Assembly: GCA_017473705.1 (NCBI GenBank)
Contig: JAFUJQ010000001.1
Location: forward strand, 60,313-124,312
DNA length: 64,000 bases
Source: Bacteroidales bacterium
Lineage (GTDB): Bacteria; Bacteroidota; Bacteroidia; Bacteroidales; UBA932
Reading direction: 5' to 3'
Made by a program: the position numbers and the translations under genes
Shown: positions 52,162 to 60,857 of the stretch, piece by piece
How the letters are laid out: every line of letters starts with the position of its first letter
Numbering within the stretch: the first letter of the stretch is position 1
Notes under the pieces: generated by a model
The model's input: the letters and a program-made list of their open reading frames with translations, nothing else
Told to the model about the DNA's origin: nothing
The model's database searches: none

Positions 52162-54078
52162 CTAACTCCTGGATTTTGACAATTCATCTCTTATAAGATT
52201 GACTATCTCCCTCTTGATACGGAGGTAGTTGTTTGTGATTTCTTCCTCAATCTTGTCCTCGGGCAGGTTGAGGATTTTTGGTATGTCCTCGTTATGTTCT
52301 GCTGGAGGAGGCAATATCACTTCTCCGCAGAATATCTTCGGATTGACTTTCTGCTTGAAGGTATCAGCGACGTAACCGCAGAAGGTTCCCTGTGATAAAG
52401 ATTCTATCTTATGAGCCGGTAGTACGTCCTTGAGTTGGTAGGAGTACGTCACGTGATCGCTGATGTCGCTTTCCTGGTATGACCTTGTCTCCCTCTCTTC
52501 CTTGCCGAATGACTTTGACAGAGTCTCGGCAGTACTGCCCTTCACCGCTCCGGCAAATACATTTCCGACGGTATTGAAGATCACATCTGACTCCTTCTTG
52601 TCATAATCCTTGACCAGTTGCGTCTTGTCCTGTGCACCGAGAACAGTTGCCACCATGTTTGACCTGGCAGTATTTATAAGGTGGTCCAGCCCTTTGAGAA
52701 GGATGGTTGGAAGCTCATCTATCAGTACGGCACTATGCATCCTGCCAGGCTTGTTTATCATCTTGAACAGTCGTGAGGTCAGTATGGCCAGCGTTGTTCC
52801 ATAGATTGACTGTCTCATCGGATTGTTACCGACGCAGATGATCTTCGGGTCATCCGGATTATTGATGTCCAGGCTGAAATCATCTCCCGACAGAGTCCAG
52901 TATAGTGTCTTTGATGCGAATCTGTTCAAAGGGACTCTGGCTGAAGCGATCTGTCCCTGAAGTTGTTCGAAAGCCTTGTCTTTGATGGCATCAGCAAACG
53001 TGTTTCTCTTAACTTCCAGTTCGTCAAACTGCTTCAGCACTTCAAATACATCTCTGTAATCCTGACCCATCAGCTCGATCAGATGGGGAAATGTGCAGTA
53101 CTTACCTTCGTCGTATATCCTCAGAAACCATATAAGGAGATCCACGTAGCATACAGCAGAAGTAGAGAAGAAATCCTCCTTCTTTTCCTTGCCTCTGCTT
53201 ACGTTGCTCATTATGATCTCAGCGACCTCCGTGCTATCGATAGGATCCGTAAGATAACGTGGGTGTATCGGATTGAAACGGTGCGAATGGAGAGGATCAT
53301 CAAAGTTTACCGTGTAAAACTTCGGCTTTACCTTGAAGCAGTCGTAATGATCCAGCAGTTCGTTAAGGACAATTTTCGTAAGATCCGGGTATTTGTAATC
53401 GTACACGAACAAGGCATATCCCTTACTCAGCATCTGTCGGATGAAATGGCGGTATATGGCTGCGGTCTTGCCACTTCCGGGAATTCCGAGAATCAAGGTG
53501 GCACGCTGTGGCGAGACTACATTGGCATAACCGTCACGGATCTTTCCTTTATACTGATACCGGAACGGAATGTTCACACTCAGATCATTCTCGATCAGCT
53601 CTTCACATTGCTCGAATGTATCCCAATAATCCGGCAGATTGGCATTGAAACTACGGAACTTCCTACCGAGAAGTACTGACCCTGCCAGAAACATCACATA
53701 TCCGGTAAAAGAAGCCAGCAGAAACATCCCCCTATTGCCGAGAAATGTAGATGCCATAAATACCGCGAGTCCGGACAGCAGAGGCAGAAGTATCTCCGCC
53801 CAACTTGAGTCCTTCGAGTTTCCGGAACGAACTACGAACGACAGCAGACAGAAGAATAAGCATATGCCTCTGACGGCCATCTGTGACCTCATAATTCCAG
53901 ACTTGTAAAACTGTATCATCAGCATATCCGTCATACCTGATGATAATCCTATCCTTACCCAGAACGGATAAGCATAATAGTATAGAATAACAATCAAGAT
54001 GACTCCTGACAACATCAGGAACATCGAAAACATAGGTTTTGTTCTTGCATCCATCTCCTCAATCCTTTTCTCAAACAA
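52162..54078 (-). CDS. mobC: VirD4/TraG-type coupling protein (mobC of Bacteroides mobilisable elements)
   Basis: 638 aa. Four hydrophobic helices in the first ~140 residues, then a P-loop ATPase with Walker A GIPGSGKT (198-205) and Walker B SAVLIDELPTILL (about 440-452), ending in a region typical of type IV coupling ATPases. It links the relaxase-DNA complex to a type IV secretion channel. The element has no mating-pair-formation genes in the window, so the channel would come from a helper element. It starts 29 bp after the relaxase gene. Confidence 0.9.
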   Translation of the reverse strand: MFEKRIEEMDARTKPMFSMFLMLSGVILIVILYYYAYPFWVRIGLSSGMTDMLMIQFYKSGIMRSQMAVRGICLFFCLLSFVVRSGNSKDSSWAEILLPLLSGLAVFMASTFLGNRGMFLLASFTGYVMFLAGSVLLGRKFRSFNANLPDYWDTFEQCEELIENDLSVNIPFRYQYKGKIRDGYANVVSPQRATLILGIPGSGKTAAIYRHFIRQMLSKGYALFVYDYKYPDLTKIVLNELLDHYDCFKVKPKFYTVNFDDPLHSHRFNPIHPRYLTDPIDSTEVAEIIMSNVSRGKEKKEDFFSTSAVCYVDLLIWFLRIYDEGKYCTFPHLIELMGQDYRDVFEVLKQFDELEVKRNTFADAIKDKAFEQLQGQIASARVPLNRFASKTLYWTLSGDDFSLDINNPDDPKIICVGNNPMRQSIYGTTLAILTSRLFKMINKPGRMHSAVLIDELPTILLKGLDHLINTARSNMVATVLGAQDKTQLVKDYDKKESDVIFNTVGNVFAGAVKGSTAETLSKSFGKEERETRSYQESDISDHVTYSYQLKDVLPAHKIESLSQGTFCGYVADTFKQKVNPKIFCGEVILPPPAEHNEDIPKILNLPEDKIEEEITNNYLRIKREIVNLIRDELSKSRS

Positions 54079-54107
54079 ACCTTACAATATGTAGATAACT
54101 CCCTCCG

Positions 54108-55268
54108 TTACAGCTTCGGGCCTTGACTATTGCGTCCTTGTTTCATATATACCTCATCATCCCTCCTGCGGTTCCTTTCCGTTCCTATCGCAGCCATCAC
54201 GATGGCTGCCAGATTATCTGCAGCGGAAGCTGCATTCCCCTTTTCACCATCATTTTCCTGCCACCGCTGATCGGCACAGTCAAGGTCGTTCGCAGTGATG
54301 CCCTTCAATTCACTTGCCTTGAAGCAGCACTGCTGTTCGTGATCGATGAACGTCGCACCGAAGATACGGCCTTCCGAATTTCGGGAGAACTCCACGGAGA
54401 TACCGAACTTCGCCAGCAGGCTCCGGAAATGCCTTTCCGATGTGGCGTTGCCGAAACAGAACTGCACGACCTTGCCTGTGCGCTGCCTTTCGTCGTTGCA
54501 CTTGCTTTTTCCGCAATCGAAGGAACGCAGAAGTATCTGTTCGTAAACGGGAGTGTCAAGATTCTTCTCCTTTATCCGACCGGTACAACGCTTACCTGAA
54601 GCGGGATCAAGTCCATAGAAACTGATTTCAATACGACCGCAACGGCTTTTGAAAACCATCTCAACACCAAGGCTTTTCATCGCTGCTTGAAACTGGTTGA
54701 CAGTCGTGAAATGATATTTCATCACATCTCTCATCAACGATTCAATCTGACCTGAGTAGTTTGGCTTTTTCGGATCAAAACGTCTTACATTGATTGCGTC
54801 GCTCTTTCTAAAGTCGTTTGCCTTACCTACAGTAAACCCATACTTCTTTGCCAGTTCCTTCAGTAATTTTGCACTTCTCCGACCTTCAAAACTGTCGTTG
54901 ATCTTCTTGCCGTTCTTATCAACTCTGACCGACACGATATGGTAATGCTCCCGATCAATGTCGTTATGCTTGTATAAGATATATGGCTGATCACCGTAAC
55001 CCATTCCCTCCATATACTCCTTGACAAACTCAATCATCTTGTCTTTGTCAAGTTTCTCTCCTGGGGCTGGATTTATACTGGCGTGAAATGACAGCTTTTC
55101 GGTACGGACACTTGCATTCTCATATAGCTGAAATGTCTTCATCGGGTCACTCTTATCTTCTATGTTAGAGCAATAGGCCACCGAGGCTGTTCCCCCGGAG
55201 ACCTTCTGCTCATTGTATCCTACCGTGACAGAAACGCTTGATGCAGCATCTGCAATGACTATTACCAT
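54108..55268 (-). CDS. mobB: Relaxase/mobilisation nuclease (mobB)
   Basis: 386 aa. The relaxase domain occupies the first ~200 residues: SFHASINPAPGEKL followed by the three-histidine motif HNDIDREHYH (His101, His108, His110) that binds the metal. A Tyr near the N terminus (Tyr18 or Tyr32) is the likely nucleophile. It nicks oriT and stays bound to the transferred strand. The C-terminal ~190 residues are less conserved and basic. Order accessory protein, SSB, relaxase, coupling protein fits a MobABC module with an SSB gene inserted. Confidence 0.9.
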   Translation of the reverse strand: MVIVIADAASSVSVTVGYNEQKVSGGTASVAYCSNIEDKSDPMKTFQLYENASVRTEKLSFHASINPAPGEKLDKDKMIEFVKEYMEGMGYGDQPYILYKHNDIDREHYHIVSVRVDKNGKKINDSFEGRRSAKLLKELAKKYGFTVGKANDFRKSDAINVRRFDPKKPNYSGQIESLMRDVMKYHFTTVNQFQAAMKSLGVEMVFKSRCGRIEISFYGLDPASGKRCTGRIKEKNLDTPVYEQILLRSFDCGKSKCNDERQRTGKVVQFCFGNATSERHFRSLLAKFGISVEFSRNSEGRIFGATFIDHEQQCCFKASELKGITANDLDCADQRWQENDGEKGNAASAADNLAAIVMAAIGTERNRRRDDEVYMKQGRNSQGPKL

Positions 55269-55306
55269 AGTAATGAATCCATATCGATATGATAAGTGTG
55301 TTCTAT

Positions 55307-55618
55307 TCAGTTATCCTTCACTCCTGGTGATATGTCAAGACTATAGACCCTGACATCAAGATTGAGATGGGTCTTCGTCTCTGTGACATTCAGGGATACA
55401 CGTAGTTCTCCGGTGACCGATACGTGTCTGCCTTTCTTCAGGAGTTCTGATGAGCCGTTTTTCTTCATCCGGCAGCTGTAGTAGGTTGGCTTGCTGTCCT
55501 CACTTCCAATCTTTGGTGAGTTCACTGCAACTGTAAATCTGACCATTTCAAGGTCTCCTTTGATTTGGAACGTCTCACAGTCTGCTGCGAGATGTCCCGA
55601 AATAATGATTGTCTGCAT
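55307..55618 (-). CDS. ssb: Single-stranded DNA-binding protein
   Basis: 103 aa. OB-fold of the SSB family: starts IIISGHLAADCE, with VRFTVAVNSP, a KGRHVSVTGELRV strand and no acidic C-terminal DDDIPF tail, which is usual for short mobile-element SSBs. It should protect the transferred strand. It sits between the relaxosome accessory gene (12-bp gap) and the relaxase. Confidence 0.88.
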   Translation of the reverse strand: MQTIIISGHLAADCETFQIKGDLEMVRFTVAVNSPKIGSEDSKPTYYSCRMKKNGSSELLKKGRHVSVTGELRVSLNVTETKTHLNLDVRVYSLDISPGVKDN

Positions 55619-55630
55619 AATAGTTTAAGT

Positions 55631-56020
55631 TTATGAAAGTTCTTCCTTGATTTCGCATACCTTGGCAAGTATACCTTCCATCAGTGTCTTCATTCCACTG
55701 AGCTTGTATTCCATTGAACGAGTGGATACGACAGGTCTGCCGTTGCTCCCTTTGAGCTTGACGGCTGTATTGACTGCCTTTACGACTTGATTGTAGTTTA
55801 CTCCGATCTTCTTGATATCTGCCCTTAGAATCTCAATTTGTTTGCAGATATTCGCATCGGAACTGACAAGTTTACGCCTCTGTATCTTTCTTCCGAACAG
55901 GCGTTTTCTGATGAATTTTGATCTTGATCTGAAGCCTTCAAGCGACATCATTGTCGCAAGATCGATGGCTTCCTCATCCGTAATACGGAATGTAATTCTG
56001 ACTGTTTTGTTCTTTCTCAC
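55631..56020 (-). CDS. mobA: Relaxosome accessory protein (mobA-type, ribbon-helix-helix)
   Basis: 129 aa from GTG 56020, which follows a strong GAGGAGGAG ribosome-binding site; a GTG at 56170 in the same frame would add 50 residues that look like translated oriT DNA. The N-terminal part (VRITFRITDEEAIDLATMMSLEGFRSRSKFIRKRL) is a MobC/ribbon-helix-helix DNA-binding region. The rest is helical and basic. In Bacteroides mobilisable elements the gene upstream of the relaxase helps it recognise oriT. Confidence 0.75.
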   Translation of the reverse strand: MRKNKTVRITFRITDEEAIDLATMMSLEGFRSRSKFIRKRLFGRKIQRRKLVSSDANICKQIEILRADIKKIGVNYNQVVKAVNTAVKLKGSNGRPVVSTRSMEYKLSGMKTLMEGILAKVCEIKEELS

Positions 56021-56099
56021 AATGCTCTCCTCCTCTAACAGTTTAACTATGTCTCTATCACAACCTCCTGACCGTTGTATGACAGGAGCGACTTCGGAG

Positions 56100-56180
56100 C
56101 GTACCCTGTAATGGGCAAGATGAGCCCCTGCGGGGCGGAGCGGACGGAAGACTTTGTCTGACGAACGCACATCTTGCTTT
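56100..56180. promoter_or_regulatory. Candidate oriT
   Basis: Just upstream of the mobilisation genes an inverted repeat GCAAGATG (56115-56122)/CATCTTGC (56170-56177) encloses a small GC hairpin GCCCCTGCGGGGC (56124-56136). The 50-codon in-frame extension of the accessory gene crosses this DNA. The arrangement fits a relaxase-nicked transfer origin, but no nick consensus was checked. Confidence 0.5.
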
Positions 56181-56228
56181 TAGACCCAAGATCTAAAACA
56201 GGATTTGTTTCCTAAGTCTGGGACAAAG

Positions 56229-56303
56229 TTGGTAAAAATTATTGATAATTGGAAATAAATATAAACCTATTGGTTTGTTTATAATACCAAAGTTGTATAT
56301 TTG
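56229..56303 (+). promoter_or_regulatory. Promoter with phased operator motif upstream of the DUF3408 operon
   Basis: TTTG (56274-56277), 18-nt spacer, TATATTTG (56296-56303). The spacer overlaps CCTATTGGT-N9-ATACCA (56266-56289). TTGGT-like half-sites lie at about 56229 (TTGGT), 56249 (TTGGA) and 56270 (TTGGT), roughly 21 bp apart. Binding of a repressor here would occlude the -33 box. Confidence 0.6.
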
Positions 56304-56480
56304 CAGCGTACTAATGTGGTTGTATGGTAATGTGGTAGCATAGTAAAGTGGAGTTTTGGTAATTACCATTCGTGGTAAAGTGGTATTGTGTAAACATAGT
56401 ATTTACCATTAATTGTAATGTGGAAGTATGGTATAATGGTAAAGTTGTAATATGGTATAATGGTGATATAGACTTGAATT
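56304..56480 (+). repeat. Long leader rich in TGGTA repeats
   Basis: The ~170-bp untranslated leader between the promoter at 56296 and the DUF3408 start is packed with TATGGTA/TGTGGTA variants. A 14-nt direct repeat TATGGTATAATGGT occurs at 56427-56440 and 56451-56464. It may bind the accessory protein or form a structured leader. No gene is visible in it. Confidence 0.55.
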
Positions 56481-56825
56481 ATGAATCAGATTGACAATTT
56501 CAGACAGGTATTAGGACTTGATGCTGATACTCCGAAAGAATCGGTAGAACAAAGTGACTCCTCTTCAAGGGCTCAGGTGAAAAAGGAAAAGGAACAAGAC
56601 AGTCCGCAAAGGCTACGGCCCTTAAAGAGACAGGGCGGCAATGACTATGCTAAGTCTATCCGTATATCAAGTGCGGTACATAGGAAGATACGTTTGCTTG
56701 GGATATGGCTTGACCAGAATGGCGTAATGCAGTCTCCTTCTGTGAGCGATATCGTGGATGATATGTTGGAGTGTTATATCGAGACTAAGTATCCGAAAGC
56801 CAAAAGTATGATTGGGAAGAAGTAA
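56481..56825 (+). CDS. DUF3408-like mobile-element protein
   Basis: 114 aa. A low-complexity charged N terminus (1-55) is followed by a conserved C-terminal block (AKSIRISSAVHRKIRLLGIWLDQ...SVSDIVDDMLECYIETKYPKAKS), which resembles the DUF3408/conjugal transfer protein family of Bacteroides elements with a ribbon-helix-helix-like fold. It probably binds DNA or the relaxosome. First gene of the plus-strand operon with the AlbA-type regulator. Confidence 0.7.
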   Translation: MNQIDNFRQVLGLDADTPKESVEQSDSSSRAQVKKEKEQDSPQRLRPLKRQGGNDYAKSIRISSAVHRKIRLLGIWLDQNGVMQSPSVSDIVDDMLECYIETKYPKAKSMIGKK

Positions 56826-56883
56826 TTGTATCAGGTATCGATAAAACAATTAACTTTGTATGAAATACATAAAACGAAGGTCT

Positions 56884-58368
56884 ATGCTGACAGCAGAGGA
56901 GGTAAAAGAATTATTACTCGATCTCGAGAATGAAAGGGTTGAGAGGACTATTTCAACAGACAATACAGAAAAGTTCTCACAGGCGATATGTGCGTTTGCA
57001 AATGATGTTTGCAGTACTGGCCTGCCAGGCTATCTGTTTATCGGTGCATATGATAATGGTACTTTGAGTAGGCTGAAAGCTACAGATAGACTATTGAAGA
57101 ACCTTTCAAGTTTACGTAGCGAGGGCAATATACTTCCGGCTCCGTCTATGAGTGTCTATAAAGTCTCGTTTCCAGAAGGAGATGTGGCAGTTATCGAGGT
57201 GCAGCCATCTAAATTGACACCGGTCAGATATAAAGGACGTATTTGGATCAGAGTCGGGCCAAGAAAGGCTATTGCGAATGAGGATGATGAAAGAATCCTG
57301 ATGGAGAAGCGTGTTGCCAACTTCCTTCCTTTTGAGACTCAGCCTTGTTATGGCTCAACAATAGATGATTTGGATCTCGATGCATTCAAGATTAAGTATT
57401 TGCCTAAGGCAATAGATCCAGAACTTCTCAAGAACGACACCCGGGATGTCAAGTCACAGCTTGCTTCTCTTCGACTGTACGATAAGTCAGAAGATTGTCC
57501 GACTAATTTCGGTATGCTGCTCTTGGGTAAAGCTCCGACATTGTTTATCGGAGGTGCATATGTTCAGTATGTGAAGTTTGAAGGAACACATAGAGCAACA
57601 AAGGTACTGAAAGAAGTCGCTTTCAAGGGCAACCTTCTGAAGACTCTTGAGGATATTGATGTATTCGTACATTACACCATAGAGAATCAACGTCCCGTAT
57701 ATGTGACGATGATGAGAGAGGATATGAAGATCAATTATCCTTATAGGGCTATGCGAGAGATTGTAATGAACTCCATTATGCACCGTAGTTTCGAGGGAAC
57801 CAATTCTCCGATACGTTTCTATGAGTACAGTGACAGGATTGAGATTGACAATCCCGGCAACCTTTATGGCAGGGCGAATATTGAGAACTTTCCGAATGAG
57901 ACAGACTACCGTAATCCTTTGATTGCATCAGCGATGAAAATTCTCGGTTACGTAAATCAGTTCGGAATGGGTCTTAAGACAGTAAGGGATACTTTGGAAC
58001 AATATGATTGTAAACAGGCAGAATATATTTTAGATGACTATACGACATTTAAGGTTGTAGTATATAGTTCTGATTATGACTCAAAAGATGCTGATGTCAC
58101 AGGTGATGTCACAGGTGATGTCATAGATAATGTCATAGGTAATGTCATAGGTGGTGTCACAGGTAAAAAACTTAAGGTTAACGAAAGACGACATGCTATT
58201 CTTCAATATATGTTCGATAATAAATATGTTTCGGCATCTCAATTAGCTGAAGCTTTAGGTGTCACACCAAGAACAATATTCCGTGATATTGATGCTCTTA
58301 GAAAAGATCATAAATTGGATCGAGAAGGTGATGAGAATACGGGATATTGGGTCGTTCTTCAAAGATAA
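56884..58368 (+). CDS. AlbA-type ATP-binding regulator with C-terminal HTH
   Basis: 494 aa from ATG 56884, preceded by AAGG; an ATG eight codons upstream (56860) has no ribosome-binding site and would overlap the TAACTTTG -7-like box at 56851. An AlbA_2 (divergent AAA-4) domain (ENERVERT...FIGAYDNG) covers the first ~140 residues; then a HATPase-like region with EIVMNSIMHRSF, IEIDNPGNLYG and QFGMGLKTV (about 295-385), and a C-terminal HTH (ASQLAEALGVTPRTIFRDIDALRKD). A repeat-encoded linker separates the last two. Such proteins are transcriptional regulators of unknown signal. Likely cotranscribed with DUF3408. Confidence 0.85.
   Translation: MLTAEEVKELLLDLENERVERTISTDNTEKFSQAICAFANDVCSTGLPGYLFIGAYDNGTLSRLKATDRLLKNLSSLRSEGNILPAPSMSVYKVSFPEGDVAVIEVQPSKLTPVRYKGRIWIRVGPRKAIANEDDERILMEKRVANFLPFETQPCYGSTIDDLDLDAFKIKYLPKAIDPELLKNDTRDVKSQLASLRLYDKSEDCPTNFGMLLLGKAPTLFIGGAYVQYVKFEGTHRATKVLKEVAFKGNLLKTLEDIDVFVHYTIENQRPVYVTMMREDMKINYPYRAMREIVMNSIMHRSFEGTNSPIRFYEYSDRIEIDNPGNLYGRANIENFPNETDYRNPLIASAMKILGYVNQFGMGLKTVRDTLEQYDCKQAEYILDDYTTFKVVVYSSDYDSKDADVTGDVTGDVIDNVIGNVIGGVTGKKLKVNERRHAILQYMFDNKYVSASQLAEALGVTPRTIFRDIDALRKDHKLDREGDENTGYWVVLQR
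58093..58164 (+). repeat. Six 12-nt in-frame repeats inside the AlbA-type gene
   Basis: Units GATGTCACAGGT, GATGTCACAGGT, GATGTCATAGAT, AATGTCATAGGT, AATGTCATAGGT and GGTGTCACAGGT lie end to end and encode a D/N-V-T/I-G/D spacer just before the C-terminal HTH. Copy-number change would lengthen or shorten the linker without a frameshift. Confidence 0.85.
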
Positions 58369-58380
58369 AGTAAATATAGT

Positions 58381-58417
58381 TCAGGCTGGAGCTGATGCTT
58401 CAGCCTGAACTTTTTTA
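58381..58417 (+). terminator. Terminator of the AlbA-type gene
   Basis: TTCAGGCTG/CAGCCTGAA stem (58381-58389, 58402-58410) followed by a T-rich tract CTTTTTT. It also lies just past the convergent RadC-like gene end. Confidence 0.8.
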
Positions 58418-58443
58418 ATGCAGGTGTAGGGGAGATAATTGTG

Positions 58444-59043
58444 CTATCCTTCCTGGAGGATATTGAGCCGTTCGGGAGTGAGGGTGTGGGTTTGGTGGTC
58501 GGAGATGGAGTGGTAGGAGGAGGCGGAGATGATTACGTGGTCGAGGAGGTTGATGCCGAGGAGTTTTGTGGCTTTGCTTATTCTGGTGGTGATTTCGATG
58601 TCGTAATTGTATGGTTCCACATTATCATCAGGGCGGTTTGTGACTATGATGATTCCTGAGGCTTTTGTTTCCAGACTTCTGCGGAGGATTGTCTTGAGGT
58701 CTATGATGTATGAGTCATAGGAGCCACTGGTGTGTACTTCTTTCGTTATTACTCTGTTTTGACGGTTTAGATAGATGATCCGACATTCTGTCTGGTCCAG
58801 TCCTTTGACTATCGGGTATAACAGTTTGACTACATCTTCCGAGTCGCTGATGTATGTTTTCTTCGAGGTGTCGATCGAGGTGTAGTATTCTTGAATTATG
58901 TCGTGCAGTATTCTGATTTTCTCCTTCTGACTGTACGATAAGTCATCTATGAGGTCTGGCTTTTCTGTGATGAGTGAGAGAAGATTGATGTCTTGGTCTT
59001 CTGAGAATCTGAATCCGAGTCTGTTGAGTTTCTTTGCTTCCAT
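58444..59043 (-). CDS. RadC/JAB-domain protein lacking the JAMM histidines
   Basis: 199 aa. N-terminal helix-hairpin region followed by the JAB domain. Where RadC proteins have IxxHNHPSG...PS..D, this one reads VTNRPDD...PYNYD at about 134-148. Both metal-binding histidines are replaced (Thr135, Arg137), while Pro138 and Asp148 remain. It is therefore likely non-catalytic as a metalloprotease. RadC-like genes are frequent in Bacteroidota mobile elements; their function is unsettled. Confidence 0.8.
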   Translation of the reverse strand: MEAKKLNRLGFRFSEDQDINLLSLITEKPDLIDDLSYSQKEKIRILHDIIQEYYTSIDTSKKTYISDSEDVVKLLYPIVKGLDQTECRIIYLNRQNRVITKEVHTSGSYDSYIIDLKTILRRSLETKASGIIIVTNRPDDNVEPYNYDIEITTRISKATKLLGINLLDHVIISASSYHSISDHQTHTLTPERLNILQEG

Positions 59044-59470
59044 AATGATTGAATTTAAAGGGTTTATGATTATTGCTTTTTCTTTTAATCAGTTGTGGCG
59101 ATGGTGTCAAGAAATTTTGGAAAAATACTACCTGAGTCCGCGAAGAATGAGCGGTGAAGGTGGAGATTTTTTCAAAATAGCCCTGCAAGGGCGGTTCTTG
59201 CCGGAGGGTAACACCATCGGTCAACTGATTATACCTTTGCAATGATCATAAACCCTCTTTGAATGCAATCTGAATCCAGTCTTTCTCTTTAGCGGAACTT
59301 TCTCTTTCTGAATAATTGGAGCGTTTTTCTTTTCACCAGTGTGCACAGGAATGTGCATAGTAGATAGTTTGTATTTATCTATAGTAGATATCTATTTGTA
59401 GAGATGGGAACGGGCATCTATAATAACTTGTCTGACAAAATGTTAAGAGTTGTCGTAAGCCGATGTCTTA
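59044..59470. other. Intergenic region between the RadC-like gene and the iterons
   Basis: 427 bp with no convincing gene. A TACCTTTG box (plus strand, 59232-59239) has no TTTG at the -33 distance. Small GC hairpins occur near 59180-59210, and 59340-59400 is AT-rich with TAGTAGATA-like direct repeats. I can say no more. Confidence 0.5.
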
Positions 59471-59720
59471 CTACAATTTGAATAACTTTTGTTACTCTGC
59501 TCCTACAAAATGACTAACCCGTCACTATAAAATGACTAACTTGTTACTACATTTTGACTAACCCTGATGATTGCTTACTACAGATTGACTAACTATGATG
59601 AAAAACAAGATAAATAAGAGTCTGTTGGAATATAATCAGAGTTAGATATGTGTAATATGTTGATAGTGAGCGCCTACTTTTTGACTAACCTGAAATTTAA
59701 GACCCTACAAATTGACTAAC
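59471..59720. repeat. Seven iterons, candidate replication origin
   Basis: CTACAnnnTGACTAAC-type 16-mers start at 59471 (divergent), 59503, 59525, 59547, 59578, 59674 and 59705; steps are 32, 22, 22, 31, 96 and 31. The invariant part TGACTAAC is present in six of seven. They lie directly beyond the 3' end of the RepB-type gene, so they are the likely binding sites of that initiator (oriV). Confidence 0.85.
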
Positions 59721-59736
59721 TATGTATGTGAGAAGA

Positions 59737-60786
59737 TTACTTTTCGTGGTCTTCGGAAAGCTCCTGATAACGCAATGACCAGTCGTTAAACCATTGATTC
59801 AGTGAGGCCCTGATGTAGCTATCCCTATCTTTGATAGATGGATTGTTTTTGATGTATCCGGACAGTCCCACCAGTTTTTCCATAAATGGCCTGAGGTCTT
59901 CGTATTCAAGCCGGAGAAATATGCTTGATATGGTATCAGTCTGAGCGCCCATTTCGCTTAAAAGCCCGAAACAGATGTCCCGTGCTTCAATGGTCTTTTG
60001 CTTTCGTTCCTCTTCCGTGAGCCTTATCTTGATTTTGAATACAAGCCTTTTATACCCGGACGTGTCGTATGAGCGGAACTGGAACCATATAGGAAATCTT
60101 TCCTGAAGTTCCTGTTGTGCCGGTCTGATGACTCTGTTGACGATATTGTCGTACCTGTCGTATCCTTCAGTCAATGAAAGGATCCTTTTGAAGTTTTCCA
60201 GTGTGATGACGAAGCCTCCTTTCCCTCTCCAGGAACATATCATCCAGTACAGCCTTACTGTGTATTTATTTGTGAGTGACAATGCAGAACTATGCGAATA
60301 GTAGCTGTAGCCTTCTTCTGTCAGGAGGAGGCGGTGGATCATCTTGTCAAGAATACGTATCTGTACGGTGGTCGAATATGCTGGGAATGTGAATCCTGCA
60401 ATCAGCCCAGGATATCTGCATCGCTCTGGAAAGATACAGTGGGTTGTCTGAAGTTCGGAAAGATATAATCTGAGTCTTGCTCCGTTGTTTCGTCCCATAT
60501 GGAAGTCTCTCACCGGAATTTCGATTGTTCTTGTTGGTCCATACTGACCGATTTCACCTTTGGGAGGAAGATAAGCCGATGGTATGGGAGTATTCCTTTT
60601 GCCTCTTGATATTTTGTAGTGTATGGCGCTTTGGAGGTGACTGATAATAGCCATCAGTATTCTGAGGTGGGCAAGTTTCAGATCGCTTTCAAGATACGCG
60701 ATTCCGTTGACCTGATAAATTTCATCCTTCGGATGACTTTCAGATCGTCTGGTCTTTATGTGATTTTTCTTGCCCTTTTCTCTCAT
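59737..60786 (-). CDS. RepB-family (Rep_3) replication initiator
   Basis: 349 aa from ATG 60786; the 69 codons upstream in the same frame overlap the divergent beta-barrel gene's leader and look untranslated. Matches the two-winged-helix initiator family: NGIAYLESDLKLAHLRILMAIISHLQSA near residue 30, VRDFHMGRNNGARLRLYLSELQ near 105, and a second winged helix with LSLTNKYTVRLYWMICSW. It would bind the adjacent iterons. A rep gene on an element with tRNA-adjacent ends suggests plasmid-like replication after excision, or an integrated plasmid. Confidence 0.85.
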   Translation of the reverse strand: MREKGKKNHIKTRRSESHPKDEIYQVNGIAYLESDLKLAHLRILMAIISHLQSAIHYKISRGKRNTPIPSAYLPPKGEIGQYGPTRTIEIPVRDFHMGRNNGARLRLYLSELQTTHCIFPERCRYPGLIAGFTFPAYSTTVQIRILDKMIHRLLLTEEGYSYYSHSSALSLTNKYTVRLYWMICSWRGKGGFVITLENFKRILSLTEGYDRYDNIVNRVIRPAQQELQERFPIWFQFRSYDTSGYKRLVFKIKIRLTEEERKQKTIEARDICFGLLSEMGAQTDTISSIFLRLEYEDLRPFMEKLVGLSGYIKNNPSIKDRDSYIRASLNQWFNDWSLRYQELSEDHEK

Positions 60787-60857
60787 TACCCTGCAAAAAA
60801 TGTGTGACAAAAGTATCGGATTTATTTGGAATTTCCAAAGAAAAGATTTTCCTTTGT

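Noticed and set aside
58943-59242. 99-aa minus-strand frame upstream of the RadC-like gene
   Set aside because: It overlaps the start of the RadC-like gene, has no start-site signal and no recognisable domain.
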